From Candidatus Methylomirabilota bacterium (lineage in GTDB: Bacteria > Methylomirabilota > Methylomirabilia > Methylomirabilales > CSP1-5), in the NCBI GenBank assembly GCA_022615475.1, contig JAKEGQ010000101.1, forward strand, positions 1 to 17,314: a DNA stretch of 17,314 bases, in the 5' to 3' direction. The notes under the pieces were generated by a model that saw only the letters and a program-made list of their open reading frames with translations, ran no database searches and had not been told where the DNA came from. The translations under genes were made by a program, and so were the position numbers. This document shows positions 1 through 6,462 of the stretch, in pieces. Within the stretch, counting starts at the first letter, position 1. Every line of letters starts with the position of its first letter.

Positions 1-162
1 GGGCCGCCCATACTGATCCCGCCGCCGCAGGTTGAACTCCAGGCGAACCTTCTTCCCTGCTACCAGTTTGTGGGCCTCAGTCCTGTGTCACTTTAGCATT
101 TTCTCGCTTGGTACGCCCGAGGCCTTCTCAACCCGCCTGAGTGTCCAGGGACGGGTTCCTCT
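1..162 (-). pseudogene. Thermonuclease (SNase)-like gene fragment, interrupted by stop and cut by window edge
   Basis: The reading frame that reaches base 1 on the minus strand encodes KLVAGKKVRLEF and then RRRDQYGRP. This matches the core of the staphylococcal nuclease fold, where a stretch like LVEGKxVRLEFD is followed by RRDxYGR. These nucleases are secreted or periplasmic enzymes that cut DNA and RNA. Upstream in the same frame (91-162) the residues VEKASGVPSEKMLK look compatible with the region before this core. However, a TGA at 88-90 separates the two parts and another TGA lies at 163-165. No start codon, signal peptide or full catalytic set is visible. I read it as a decayed or mis-sequenced gene continuing beyond the left edge. 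A short real gene starting downstream of 88 is less likely, because the domain would be headless. Confidence 0.4.
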
Positions 163-288
163 TCACAAGGGTAACTTGGGGAGCGGGTCCGGGGTTATAC
201 CATAGAAGCGTCGTGGCAGATGGGATGACGGTGTCGGCCCAGGGCAGATTCAGGCCGGACTCCGGATACTGCTCGAGGCATAAACAGA

Positions 289-334
289 GGGCTCGGAGCC
301 CTTCCCCGATTTTGCGGGGACTTGCTCCGAGCCC
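289..334 (-). terminator. Nested GC-rich hairpin downstream of merR, possible terminator
   Basis: An 11-bp perfect inverted repeat (arms 289-299 and 324-334, GGGCTCGGAGC type) encloses a second 5-bp stem (304-308 with 315-319, CCCCG/CGGGG). Read on the minus strand, the outer stem is followed by TCTGTTTAT, a weak U-rich tract. It lies 64 bases after the merR stop and no other gene begins nearby, so it could end the SPOR-HU-merR transcript. The U tract is short and broken, so another structural role is possible. Confidence 0.5.
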
Positions 335-364
335 CGGTGCTGTTCCCGTATGTCAGTGGACCAT

Positions 365-383
365 CAGGCTGCGCTACGCCCCG
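365..383 (-). other. tRNA-Pro 5'-end-like remnant
   Basis: On the minus strand these 19 bases read CGGGGCGTAGCGCAGCCTG. This is the usual 5' end of bacterial tRNA-Pro: acceptor strand CGGGGCG, then TA, then the D-arm start GCGCAGCCTG. The rest of a tRNA cannot be built downstream. The D-stem partner GCGC is missing and no proper anticodon arm folds. The expected 3' acceptor CGCCCCG is also absent; only a CCCCG at 315-319 could pair with the 5' CGGGG. It starts 15 bases after the merR stop. I treat it as a tRNA remnant or a chance or diverged copy, not a working tRNA. Confidence 0.4.
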
Positions 384-397
384 ATCCCGACGCTCTG

Positions 398-790
398 TTA
401 TGACCGATCGAGGAGTATGCCAATGGCCTCGAGCCCTTCCCGGATCCGCTGCACCTGTTGAAGGAGATCGGTCGGCTCCGTCTCGTCCTGGAGCTGCCGC
501 CTCGCCCCAGCAATGGTGTATCGTTTGTTGTACAAAAGTTCCTTGATCTTTAGGATGATTTCGATATCCCGTTTGCGGTAGAGGCGCTGGCCGGTGCCGC
601 TCTTCTTGGGCTGGAGTGGGGGAAATTCCGATTCCCAATATCGCAGGATATACGGCTGGATTCTGGTGAGACGCGCCACCTCGCCGATGCGAAAATACAG
701 CTTGTCCGGAATCGGCTCCCTCCGGCGCGACTCCCCCCGTTTCGTTTCCCGCCGTGACGTTGGCACGTGCCTCCGCGACTGGTTCGCCAC
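398..790 (-). CDS. MerR-family transcriptional regulator
   Basis: This small DNA-binding regulator has an N-terminal winged helix-turn-helix of the MerR type. The diagnostic stretch is YFRIGEVARLTRIQPYILRYWESEF, interrupted here only by quotation limits: see YFRIGEVARLTRIQ followed by PYILRYWE. It continues into GQRLYRKRDIEIILKIKELL and ends in a helical segment (LLQQVQRIREGLEAIGILL) suited to coiled-coil dimerisation. There is no C-terminal sensor domain and no cysteine metal site, so it belongs to the short subgroup often found next to an HU/IHF gene; its signal and targets cannot be read from sequence. An ATG at 797-799 sits directly against the GGAGG ribosome-binding site with no spacing. 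The GTG at 788-790 has 9 nt of spacing and is preferred; the ATG would add three residues. It follows the HU gene closely in the same operon. Confidence 0.85.
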   Translation of the reverse strand: MANQSRRHVPTSRRETKRGESRRREPIPDKLYFRIGEVARLTRIQPYILRYWESEFPPLQPKKSGTGQRLYRKRDIEIILKIKELLYNKRYTIAGARRQLQDETEPTDLLQQVQRIREGLEAIGILLDRS

Positions 791-808
791 GCTTGGCATC
801 CTCCGGGG

Positions 809-1087
809 CTACGCCTGGGAATTTACTGCCTGCTGGAGTGCCTTCCCAGGTTTGAATTTGAGGACCTTGCGTGCCGCGATGATAATCTCCGATCCGGTCT
901 GCGGATTCCGCCCCTTTCTGGCCCGCTTCGCCCGCACCTGAAAGGACCCGAATCCCACCAACTGAATCTTCTCGCCCTTGCTCATGGCCTCTTTGAGGGC
1001 CTCAAAGGTCGCTTCTACTGCCTCCATTGCCTGTTTTTTCGTCAAGCCTTTCTCTGCCACGAGTGCTGCCAGGTCTGCCTTCGTCAT
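809..1087 (-). CDS. HU/IHF-family DNA-binding protein
   Basis: This 92-residue histone-like protein is of full family length. The N-terminal helices (MTKADLAALVAEKGLTKKQA) form the dimer body. The hallmark GFGSFQVRAKRARKGRNPQTG leads into the beta arm with its RNPQTG tip, which inserts into the minor groove to bend DNA. The end KFKPGKALQQAV is also typical. It would act as a homo- or heterodimer in the nucleoid. Sequence alone does not separate HU from IHF-alpha; the adjacent merR gene resembles the usual ihfA-merR pairing, but the body looks HU-like. The ATG has a GGAGG site 7 nt upstream. The gene lies between the SPOR gene and merR and is probably transcribed from the promoter at 2180-2208. 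Confidence 0.93.
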   Translation of the reverse strand: MTKADLAALVAEKGLTKKQAMEAVEATFEALKEAMSKGEKIQLVGFGSFQVRAKRARKGRNPQTGSEIIIAARKVLKFKPGKALQQAVNSQA

Positions 1088-1165
1088 GCCGCCACCTCCC
1101 TTCTTCTTTCCCGCCTTGAGGAGGCACCCTTCACCTCCCCCGCCAGAGGCTCACGGGAAGAAAAT

Positions 1166-2143
1166 TCAGCGTTTCACAATGACGGGTGTGAACCCCTGTT
1201 TCTTGAGGGCTTCGAGGGTCTTGAGGGCCTCCGCGCGATCTCCGTATTCGCCGACCCAGACCTGGTGCACCGGGGTGGAGGCGGGCTGGGAGACGATCTT
1301 GGCCGTGTGGCCCTTCCTCTCCAGATTGCGAGCGAGGTCGATGGCGTCGTCCAGGCGGACGGGTGATCCCACCTCGAGACGGAATTTCCCGTTCTCGCCC
1401 TGGACTACTTTGGAGGGAAACCCGTCCACGTTCATCCGTCGTGCAGCCTGCTCCGCCTCCTCGCGACTGTTGAAGTCCCCACTATAGACTCGATGGCGGG
1501 TGATGCGGGTAGTGGTCTTTTGCGTGACCGCAGTGTATCCGAGCTTCTTGAGCCGCTCTTGAAGGGAGCGGGCATTCTGCTCGACGACCAGGGAAGCAAC
1601 CTGGACACTGTAACGCCCCCCTACCTTCTCCTTCGGCTCCGTCGCCTTGGCCAACGACGTCGGGGCTGGCTTCGCAGCCGCCGTGCCTGCCGGTGCCTCC
1701 GACGCAGGTTTCTCTGCGAGCGTCGGAGCCGCCTTGTCGGCCCTTGGTGGCGCTGGGACTGCAGATGGAACCTCGGCTGGCTTCGTCACCCCCGGCACCG
1801 CTTCCCTCGGGGTTTCCGGCTTGGGGGACACCTCTGGCTCTCGCACCTCAGGCTCGGGTGGTTTCAAGGGTATCGGCGGCTTCATCGGTACCTGACCCAC
1901 CTGTGGTCTCGGTGGGGGCGCGGGCGGCGGCGGCGCGCCTTTGTCACCAGGGGAAAGGGAGATCGGTAGGGGCAGTGGCACGTCGCCAAAGTATGTCGTA
2001 TAGACGTAGAGCCCCCCGGCGACAACAACACCGATAAGACCGATGATAAGCAACCGCCTCGCCTGTGGACTCAAACTCCCGGGGGATCTGCTATCTGGTT
2101 CCAAGGGTTCGAGTGACCTTTTCAGAAAGTTGTATCTTTTCAT
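1166..2143 (-). CDS. Membrane-anchored protein with two C-terminal SPOR domains
   Basis: This protein of about 325 residues has a short basic, cytoplasmic N terminus and one transmembrane helix at about 31-50 (LLIIGLIGVVVAGGLYVYTT). A long linker rich in Pro, Ala, Glu and Lys follows (about 55-172). Two tandem SPOR-type repeats fill the C terminus: about 175-248, starting GGRYSVQVASL, and about 253-325, containing VHQVWVGEY. SPOR domains bind denuded peptidoglycan glycan strands and usually bring proteins to the division septum, so an envelope or cell-division role is inferred. No catalytic domain is visible. The ATG at 2141-2143 has AAGGAG 5 nt upstream. A GTG two codons earlier overlaps that site and is unlikely. 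It is the first gene after the strong promoter at 2180-2208. Confidence 0.85.
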   Translation of the reverse strand: MKRYNFLKRSLEPLEPDSRSPGSLSPQARRLLIIGLIGVVVAGGLYVYTTYFGDVPLPLPISLSPGDKGAPPPPAPPPRPQVGQVPMKPPIPLKPPEPEVREPEVSPKPETPREAVPGVTKPAEVPSAVPAPPRADKAAPTLAEKPASEAPAGTAAAKPAPTSLAKATEPKEKVGGRYSVQVASLVVEQNARSLQERLKKLGYTAVTQKTTTRITRHRVYSGDFNSREEAEQAARRMNVDGFPSKVVQGENGKFRLEVGSPVRLDDAIDLARNLERKGHTAKIVSQPASTPVHQVWVGEYGDRAEALKTLEALKKQGFTPVIVKR

Positions 2144-2179
2144 AGACACTCCTTGAAGAAACCTTGCGCAAGCTGGCGT

Positions 2180-2208
2180 ATTATAGTGATGAAAGGCTCA
2201 TGTGTCAA
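2180..2208 (-). promoter_or_regulatory. Perfect-consensus sigma70 promoter for the SPOR-HU-merR operon
   Basis: On the minus strand TTGACA (2203-2208) is followed by exactly 17 bases and then TATAAT (2180-2185). Both boxes match the housekeeping consensus at all six positions. Transcription would start near 2173, leaving a leader of about 30 nt before the ATG at 2143, which includes the AAGGAG ribosome-binding site. It sits in the 138-base gap between miaB and the SPOR gene, where a promoter is expected. Confidence 0.88.
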
Positions 2209-2281
2209 ACCTTTTCTTTCGGCGTCCTTCGCCCGTTGCGAGTATCCTGGTGCAAAAGAAAAAGCCGGCTCCATTGATGGT

Positions 2282-3598
2282 CTAAGGAATCTTTCCTTTA
2301 AGGTAATGGCTATAACCCTCAGCGATTACAGCAGAGACCGTATCTCCCGGGACAAGCGACTCTTGCGAGAAATGGATTAATTGATTTCTCCGGGTGCGAC
2401 CGGTCGCAGTGCTTTGCATTTTCGGGTTCGGCCCCTCCTCGATCAAGACCTCTTCGATCGTACCCACCCGTCCCCGATTTTTCTCCAGCGCGATATCGTC
2501 CTGAAGCTGGAGGGCGGTATGAATCCGCTCCGTCTTCGCCTCCCCTGAGACCTGATCGGGATACGTTGCGGCTGGCGTGAGCGGTCGAGCGGAATACTTG
2601 AAGGCGAAAATACTATCGTAGCGCACCTGACGCAGGAGGCTCAGGGTCTCCTGAAAATCCTCTTCGCTCTCCCCGGGAAAGCCCACGATGAGATCGGTGC
2701 TCAACGCGATGTCGGGCACCGCCCGCCTGAGCGCCCCGACCCTTTCCAGATATTGCTGCCGGGTATACAGGCGACGCATGCGCGCCAGGACCCGATCGGA
2801 CCCGGCCTGCACTGGGAGGTGCACATGTTCGCAGATACTCTTGAGCGTGGCAACGGCCTCGATGAGGTCCGGGGTCAGGTCCCTCGGATGCGAACTCGTG
2901 AAGCGCACTCGCATCTCCCTCCCCACCAGGGCGTCGATGGCGCGCAGGAGATCGGAGAAGCGCGTGCGAGGTTTGAGATTCTTGCCGTACGCATTGACAG
3001 TCTGTCCGAGGAGGGTAATCTCCCTGTAGCCCTGCTTTAGCAGATCCTCGACCTCGGCCAGGATATCTTCGGGTGGGCGGCTCCGTTCCGGCCCTCGGGT
3101 GTAGGGGACGACGCAGAAAGTGCACAGGTAATTGCACCCTTCCATGATACTGACCCAGGCCTTGAAGAGGCTCTCGCGGCGAGGCCGCGGGGAATGGATA
3201 TAGAGCGGGAGCAGTTCCTTGGGTCGGGGGAGGACCGGGGGAGCCGGGCTGCCCCTGAGCATCTCCGGGATGCGATAGATCATTGCCCCGGGCCCCGCCA
3301 GCAGGTCGAGGTAGGGGAAGCGATCCTTGAGGCGAGTCCCCTCCCGCTGGGCCAGGCATCCACACAGGCCGATCTTCATTCGAGGGTTCTGGACCTTGAG
3401 TCTCTGGAAGGTTCCGAGGAGACTGTAGACCTTCTGTTCGGCCTTTTCGCGGATGCTGCAGGTGTTGATGAGGATCAGGTCCGCTTCCTCTGCCATCTCT
3501 GTCAGCTCGAAGCCCTCCTGGGCCAAGACGCCGGCGATCTTCTCTGAGTCTGCTTCGTTGGCCTGACAACCGAAGGTAATCAGCTTGAGCTTGGCCAT
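2282..3598 (-). CDS. miaB: tRNA-2-methylthio-N6-dimethylallyladenosine synthase
   Basis: This radical-SAM methylthiotransferase adds a methylthio group to i6A37 in tRNAs reading UNN codons. At 438 residues it is of normal length. The N-terminal domain carries the three cysteines for the auxiliary 4Fe-4S cluster: C11 (TFGCQANEAD), C47 (INTCSIREKAEQK) and C81 (GLCGCLAQ). The radical SAM motif is C155-x3-C159-x2-C162 in SIMEGCNYLCTFCVVPYTRG. A TRAM domain for tRNA binding closes the protein (about 377-438). The MiaB subgroup is favoured over RimO or MtaB by NTCSIREKAEQKV and the GCNYLCTFCVVPYTRG context. The ATG has AAGGTGG 4 nt upstream. It follows oppF after 27 nt and may be cotranscribed with it. 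A T-rich stretch after its stop has no convincing stem. Confidence 0.95.
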   Translation of the reverse strand: MAKLKLITFGCQANEADSEKIAGVLAQEGFELTEMAEEADLILINTCSIREKAEQKVYSLLGTFQRLKVQNPRMKIGLCGCLAQREGTRLKDRFPYLDLLAGPGAMIYRIPEMLRGSPAPPVLPRPKELLPLYIHSPRPRRESLFKAWVSIMEGCNYLCTFCVVPYTRGPERSRPPEDILAEVEDLLKQGYREITLLGQTVNAYGKNLKPRTRFSDLLRAIDALVGREMRVRFTSSHPRDLTPDLIEAVATLKSICEHVHLPVQAGSDRVLARMRRLYTRQQYLERVGALRRAVPDIALSTDLIVGFPGESEEDFQETLSLLRQVRYDSIFAFKYSARPLTPAATYPDQVSGEAKTERIHTALQLQDDIALEKNRGRVGTIEEVLIEEGPNPKMQSTATGRTRRNQLIHFSQESLVPGDTVSAVIAEGYSHYLKGKIP

Positions 3599-3625
3599 GC
3601 ATCCACCTTGTGCATCACGGTGCCT

Positions 3626-4588
3626 TCAGTACAGGTGGCAACTCACCCAGTGCCCGGGGGAGACCTCGCGAAGGACGGGGGCCTCCGTGTCACACCGATC
3701 AAAGCGCTTGGGACAGCGTGGGTGAAACCGGCAGCCAGCCGGGACCTGGATGGGGCTCGGCGGATCTCCCTCGAGGATAATCCGCTGCCGCTTCGTTTTC
3801 GGGTCGGTCACCGGGATCGCGGACAGAAGGGCCTGCGTATACGGATGGAGAGGATTCCGATACAGCTCATCGCTCTCGGCCAGCTCCACGATCTGCCCCA
3901 GGTACATGACCGCGACCCGATCGCTGATGTGCTTCACCACCCTGAGGTCGTGGGCAATGAACAGGTAGGTGAGGCCCAACTCCTTTTGAAGATCCTCGAA
4001 GAGGTTGATCACCTGCGCCTGGATCGAGACATCCAGGGCGGAGACCGGTTCGTCAGCGATTAAGAGCTCCGGCCCCACGGCGAGCGCCCGAGCAATGCCG
4101 ATCCGCTGCCGTTGGCCGCCGCTAAACTCGTGGGGGTACCGACCCAGGTGCTCGGGCCCGAGTCCCACCATCTCTAAGAGCTCCACCACTCGTTCGGTTT
4201 TTTCCTTTCCGCGCGCCAGCCGGTGGATGGCCAGTCCCTCGCCCACAATCTCCTTCACCGACATGCGGGGATCCAGAGAGGAATAGGGGTCCTGGAATAC
4301 AATCTGCATCTTGCGCCTGAGCTGGCGCATCTCCTCTTTGTTCGCCTTGAAGACGGCGGTCTTGCCAAAATAGACCTCCCCGGTGGTCGGCTCCAAGAGC
4401 CTGAGGATGAGGCGTGCCGTGGTCGATTTGCCGCAACCCGACTCCCCCACCAATCCCAGCGTCTCTCGTTGACCGATTGCAAAGCTTACGCCATCCACCG
4501 CCCGAACCTCGGCCCGCTCCCCGGACCAGAACCCCTTTCTGACGGGGAAGTATTTCTTTAGATCTTTCACCACGAGGAAGGGTTCCAT
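3626..4588 (-). CDS. oppF: Peptide/nickel-family ABC transporter ATP-binding protein (OppF/DppF type)
   Basis: This is one of two cytoplasmic ATPases that power the peptide importer encoded just upstream. All nucleotide-binding motifs are intact in 320 residues: Walker A GESGCGKST (48-56), Q-loop FQDP (Q99), signature FSGGQRQR (155-162), Walker B LLIADE (175-180) and switch His213 (IAHDL). The C terminus is the oligopeptide-transporter extension (ILEGDPPSPIQVPAGC onward), with four cysteines at 286, 292, 299 and 317. Its cysteine spacing is the same as in the neighbouring OppD. It begins 9 nt after the oppD stop without a strong ribosome-binding site, which suggests translational coupling. 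The N-terminal PVRKGFWSGE and VDGVSFAIGQRETLGLVGESG are typical of the F subunit. The substrate (peptide or other) is not decided by this subunit. Confidence 0.93.
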   Translation of the reverse strand: MEPFLVVKDLKKYFPVRKGFWSGERAEVRAVDGVSFAIGQRETLGLVGESGCGKSTTARLILRLLEPTTGEVYFGKTAVFKANKEEMRQLRRKMQIVFQDPYSSLDPRMSVKEIVGEGLAIHRLARGKEKTERVVELLEMVGLGPEHLGRYPHEFSGGQRQRIGIARALAVGPELLIADEPVSALDVSIQAQVINLFEDLQKELGLTYLFIAHDLRVVKHISDRVAVMYLGQIVELAESDELYRNPLHPYTQALLSAIPVTDPKTKRQRIILEGDPPSPIQVPAGCRFHPRCPKRFDRCDTEAPVLREVSPGHWVSCHLY

Positions 4589-4597
4589 GGTTCGTTG

Positions 4598-5572
4598 CTA
4601 CGCCAGGATACACCGAGCCCAGTGGCCCGATCGAATCTGTCTGAGTTCCGGCTCCATCGGCCAACAGTCGCCGATCACCTTCGGACACCGGGGAGCGAAC
4701 TTGCATCCGGTGGGAAGGTCCAACAGGTTGGGAACCAGACCGGGAATTGCCGTCAGCCGCCTGTGACGCTTTCCCGCTTCGAGTTTGGGGAGCGATTCCA
4801 ACAATCCCTGCGTATAGGGATGCCGGGGGGTCTCGAAGAGTTGTTCCACGGGGGCCTCTTCCACGACCCTGCCGGCATACATCACCGCCACGCGGTCGGC
4901 GGTCTCCGCGATGACCCCCAGGTCATGGGTGATAAGGATCAGCGCCATCTGCATCTCTTCCTGAAGACCCATGAGCAGATCGACGATCTGTGCCTGGATC
5001 GTCACGTCCAGGGCCGTGGTCGGCTCATCGGCGATGAGGAGTTTCGGACCCAAGGCGAGGGCCATAGCAATCATGACCCGCTGGCGCAATCCCCCCGAGA
5101 GCTGGTGGGGGTATTCGTGAGCCCTCCGGGCGGGGTCGGGAATCTTGACCCTCCGAAGAACGTCAACCGCCCGATCCCAGGCTTCCCGTCTGGAGACCTT
5201 TTGGTGGTGCCGGATCCCCTCCGCCACCTGCTCCCCCACCGTGAAGACCGGGTTGAGGGACGTCATGGGTTCCTGAAAGATCATGGAAATAGCGCTTCCG
5301 CGGATGCCACGCATCTCCTCTTCGGGCAGACGCAAGAGATCCTGTCCCTCAAAGCAGATGGATCCGCTCACGATCCTCCCCGGAGGGTTCGGGATCAATC
5401 GAAGGATCGAGAGGGCGGTGACCGTCTTCCCGCAACCCGACTCCCCCACCAGCCCGAGCGTCTCCCCTGGGCGGACACAGAGCGTCACCCCGTCAACGGC
5501 CCGCACCACCCCTTCTCCTGTGAAGAAGTGGGTCTGCAGGTCTTGGACGGTCAGGAGGCTTCCGTTCCTCAT
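4598..5572 (-). CDS. oppD: Peptide/nickel-family ABC transporter ATP-binding protein (OppD/DppD type)
   Basis: This is the second ATPase of the importer, 324 residues long, and would pair with OppF beneath the OppB-OppC channel. Visible motifs are Walker A GESGCGKT (43-50), Q-loop FQEPMTSLNP (Q100), signature LSGGLRQR (158-165), Walker B LLIADE (178-183) and switch His216 (ITHDL). The MTSLNP and NLLDLPTGCKFAPRCP stretches are characteristic of the D subunit. Cysteines 290, 296, 303 and 321 in the C-terminal extension match the OppF spacing. The ATG directly abuts the oppC stop (TAG then ATG), so translation is almost certainly coupled. Nothing in the sequence suggests loss of activity. Confidence 0.93.
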   Translation of the reverse strand: MRNGSLLTVQDLQTHFFTGEGVVRAVDGVTLCVRPGETLGLVGESGCGKTVTALSILRLIPNPPGRIVSGSICFEGQDLLRLPEEEMRGIRGSAISMIFQEPMTSLNPVFTVGEQVAEGIRHHQKVSRREAWDRAVDVLRRVKIPDPARRAHEYPHQLSGGLRQRVMIAMALALGPKLLIADEPTTALDVTIQAQIVDLLMGLQEEMQMALILITHDLGVIAETADRVAVMYAGRVVEEAPVEQLFETPRHPYTQGLLESLPKLEAGKRHRRLTAIPGLVPNLLDLPTGCKFAPRCPKVIGDCWPMEPELRQIRSGHWARCILA

Positions 5573-6454
5573 CTAGGATCTCAGACGCGGATCCAGGACA
5601 TCGCGCAGTCCGTCGCCCAGTACATGAAACGCGAGGACGGTACAGGTGATGGCCAGACCGGGGAAAACGCACAGCCAGGGCTTGACGGTGAGATAGGCGG
5701 CACCCTCGGCGAGGAGGGACCCCCAACTCACCATGGGGGGCTGGACCCCGAGGCCGAGAAAGCTGAGGCCCGCCTCTGAGAGGATATTGGAGGCAACCCC
5801 GAACGTCATGGCCACCAGGATCGGGGCCAGGCAGTTCGGGAGCAGATGCCGAAAAATGATCCTTCCCTGCCCTGCCCCCAAGGCGTTGATCGCTGTGATA
5901 TGCTCTGCCTCTCGCAGACTGAGGACCTGTCCCCGCACCAGCCGAGCCACCGTCGTCCACCGGACGGCCGTGAGCACGATAATGACACTGAGCAGCCCAG
6001 GTTGCTCGAGGACCGCCGTCAACGCAATGGCCAAGACGAGCCCAGGAAAGGCCATCACGGCATCCGTGATGCGCATCAAAACGTTGTCCATCCTACCACC
6101 GAAATACCCGGCAAACAAGCCGATTATCACGCCGATCGGGGTGACCACCAGCTCGACGGCAATGCCGACGACGAGGGAGATCCGTGCTCCATACAGCACC
6201 CGGCTGAGCAGGTCGCGACCCAGCAGGTCGGTCCCGAACCAATGGTCACTTTGAGGGGGAAGCAGGCTGAGTCCCTGTACCCCTTCAGGGATCCGATACG
6301 GATCGTACGGCGCCAGCAGGGTGGACAAGAGCGCCATCAGGCCGAAAAAGAGAAGGATCAGAGAGCCGACAACGATCCCGGGTGACCATCGCCACTGCCC
6401 CGAGAAGAACCCCCGCACCGATCGTCCTGTGCCGCTGCGTTCGCGTTCCGACAT
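5573..6454 (-). CDS. oppC: Peptide/nickel-family ABC transporter permease (OppC/DppC type)
   Basis: This inner-membrane permease of 293 residues has a cytoplasmic N terminus, a first transmembrane helix at about 26-48 (IVVGSLILLFFGLMALLST) and about five more helices. The conserved OppC stretch HWFGTDLLGRD (71-81) follows the first periplasmic loop. The EAA coupling loop lies at about 182-207 (EAEHITAINALGAG, then HLLPN) and docks onto the ATPases. The late SFLGLGVQPP and WGSLL motifs are also typical. The frame stays open far upstream into oppB, but the family N terminus begins at the ATG at 6452-6454. This start leaves 8 nt after the oppB stop and no clear ribosome-binding site. Together with OppB it forms the translocation path. 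Confidence 0.93.
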   Translation of the reverse strand: MSERERSGTGRSVRGFFSGQWRWSPGIVVGSLILLFFGLMALLSTLLAPYDPYRIPEGVQGLSLLPPQSDHWFGTDLLGRDLLSRVLYGARISLVVGIAVELVVTPIGVIIGLFAGYFGGRMDNVLMRITDAVMAFPGLVLAIALTAVLEQPGLLSVIIVLTAVRWTTVARLVRGQVLSLREAEHITAINALGAGQGRIIFRHLLPNCLAPILVAMTFGVASNILSEAGLSFLGLGVQPPMVSWGSLLAEGAAYLTVKPWLCVFPGLAITCTVLAFHVLGDGLRDVLDPRLRS

Positions 6455-6462
6455 GGACCGTG

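Noticed and set aside
2222..2281. Intrinsic terminator after miaB
   Set aside because: On the minus strand a T-rich run (TTTTTCTTTT) follows AGCCGGCT, but the only stem is that short self-complementary palindrome, so no convincing hairpin forms.
4595..5779. Plus-strand open frame of 394 codons opposite oppD and the end of oppC
   Set aside because: It lies antisense to two intact transporter genes and lacks any domain or plausible ribosome-binding context.
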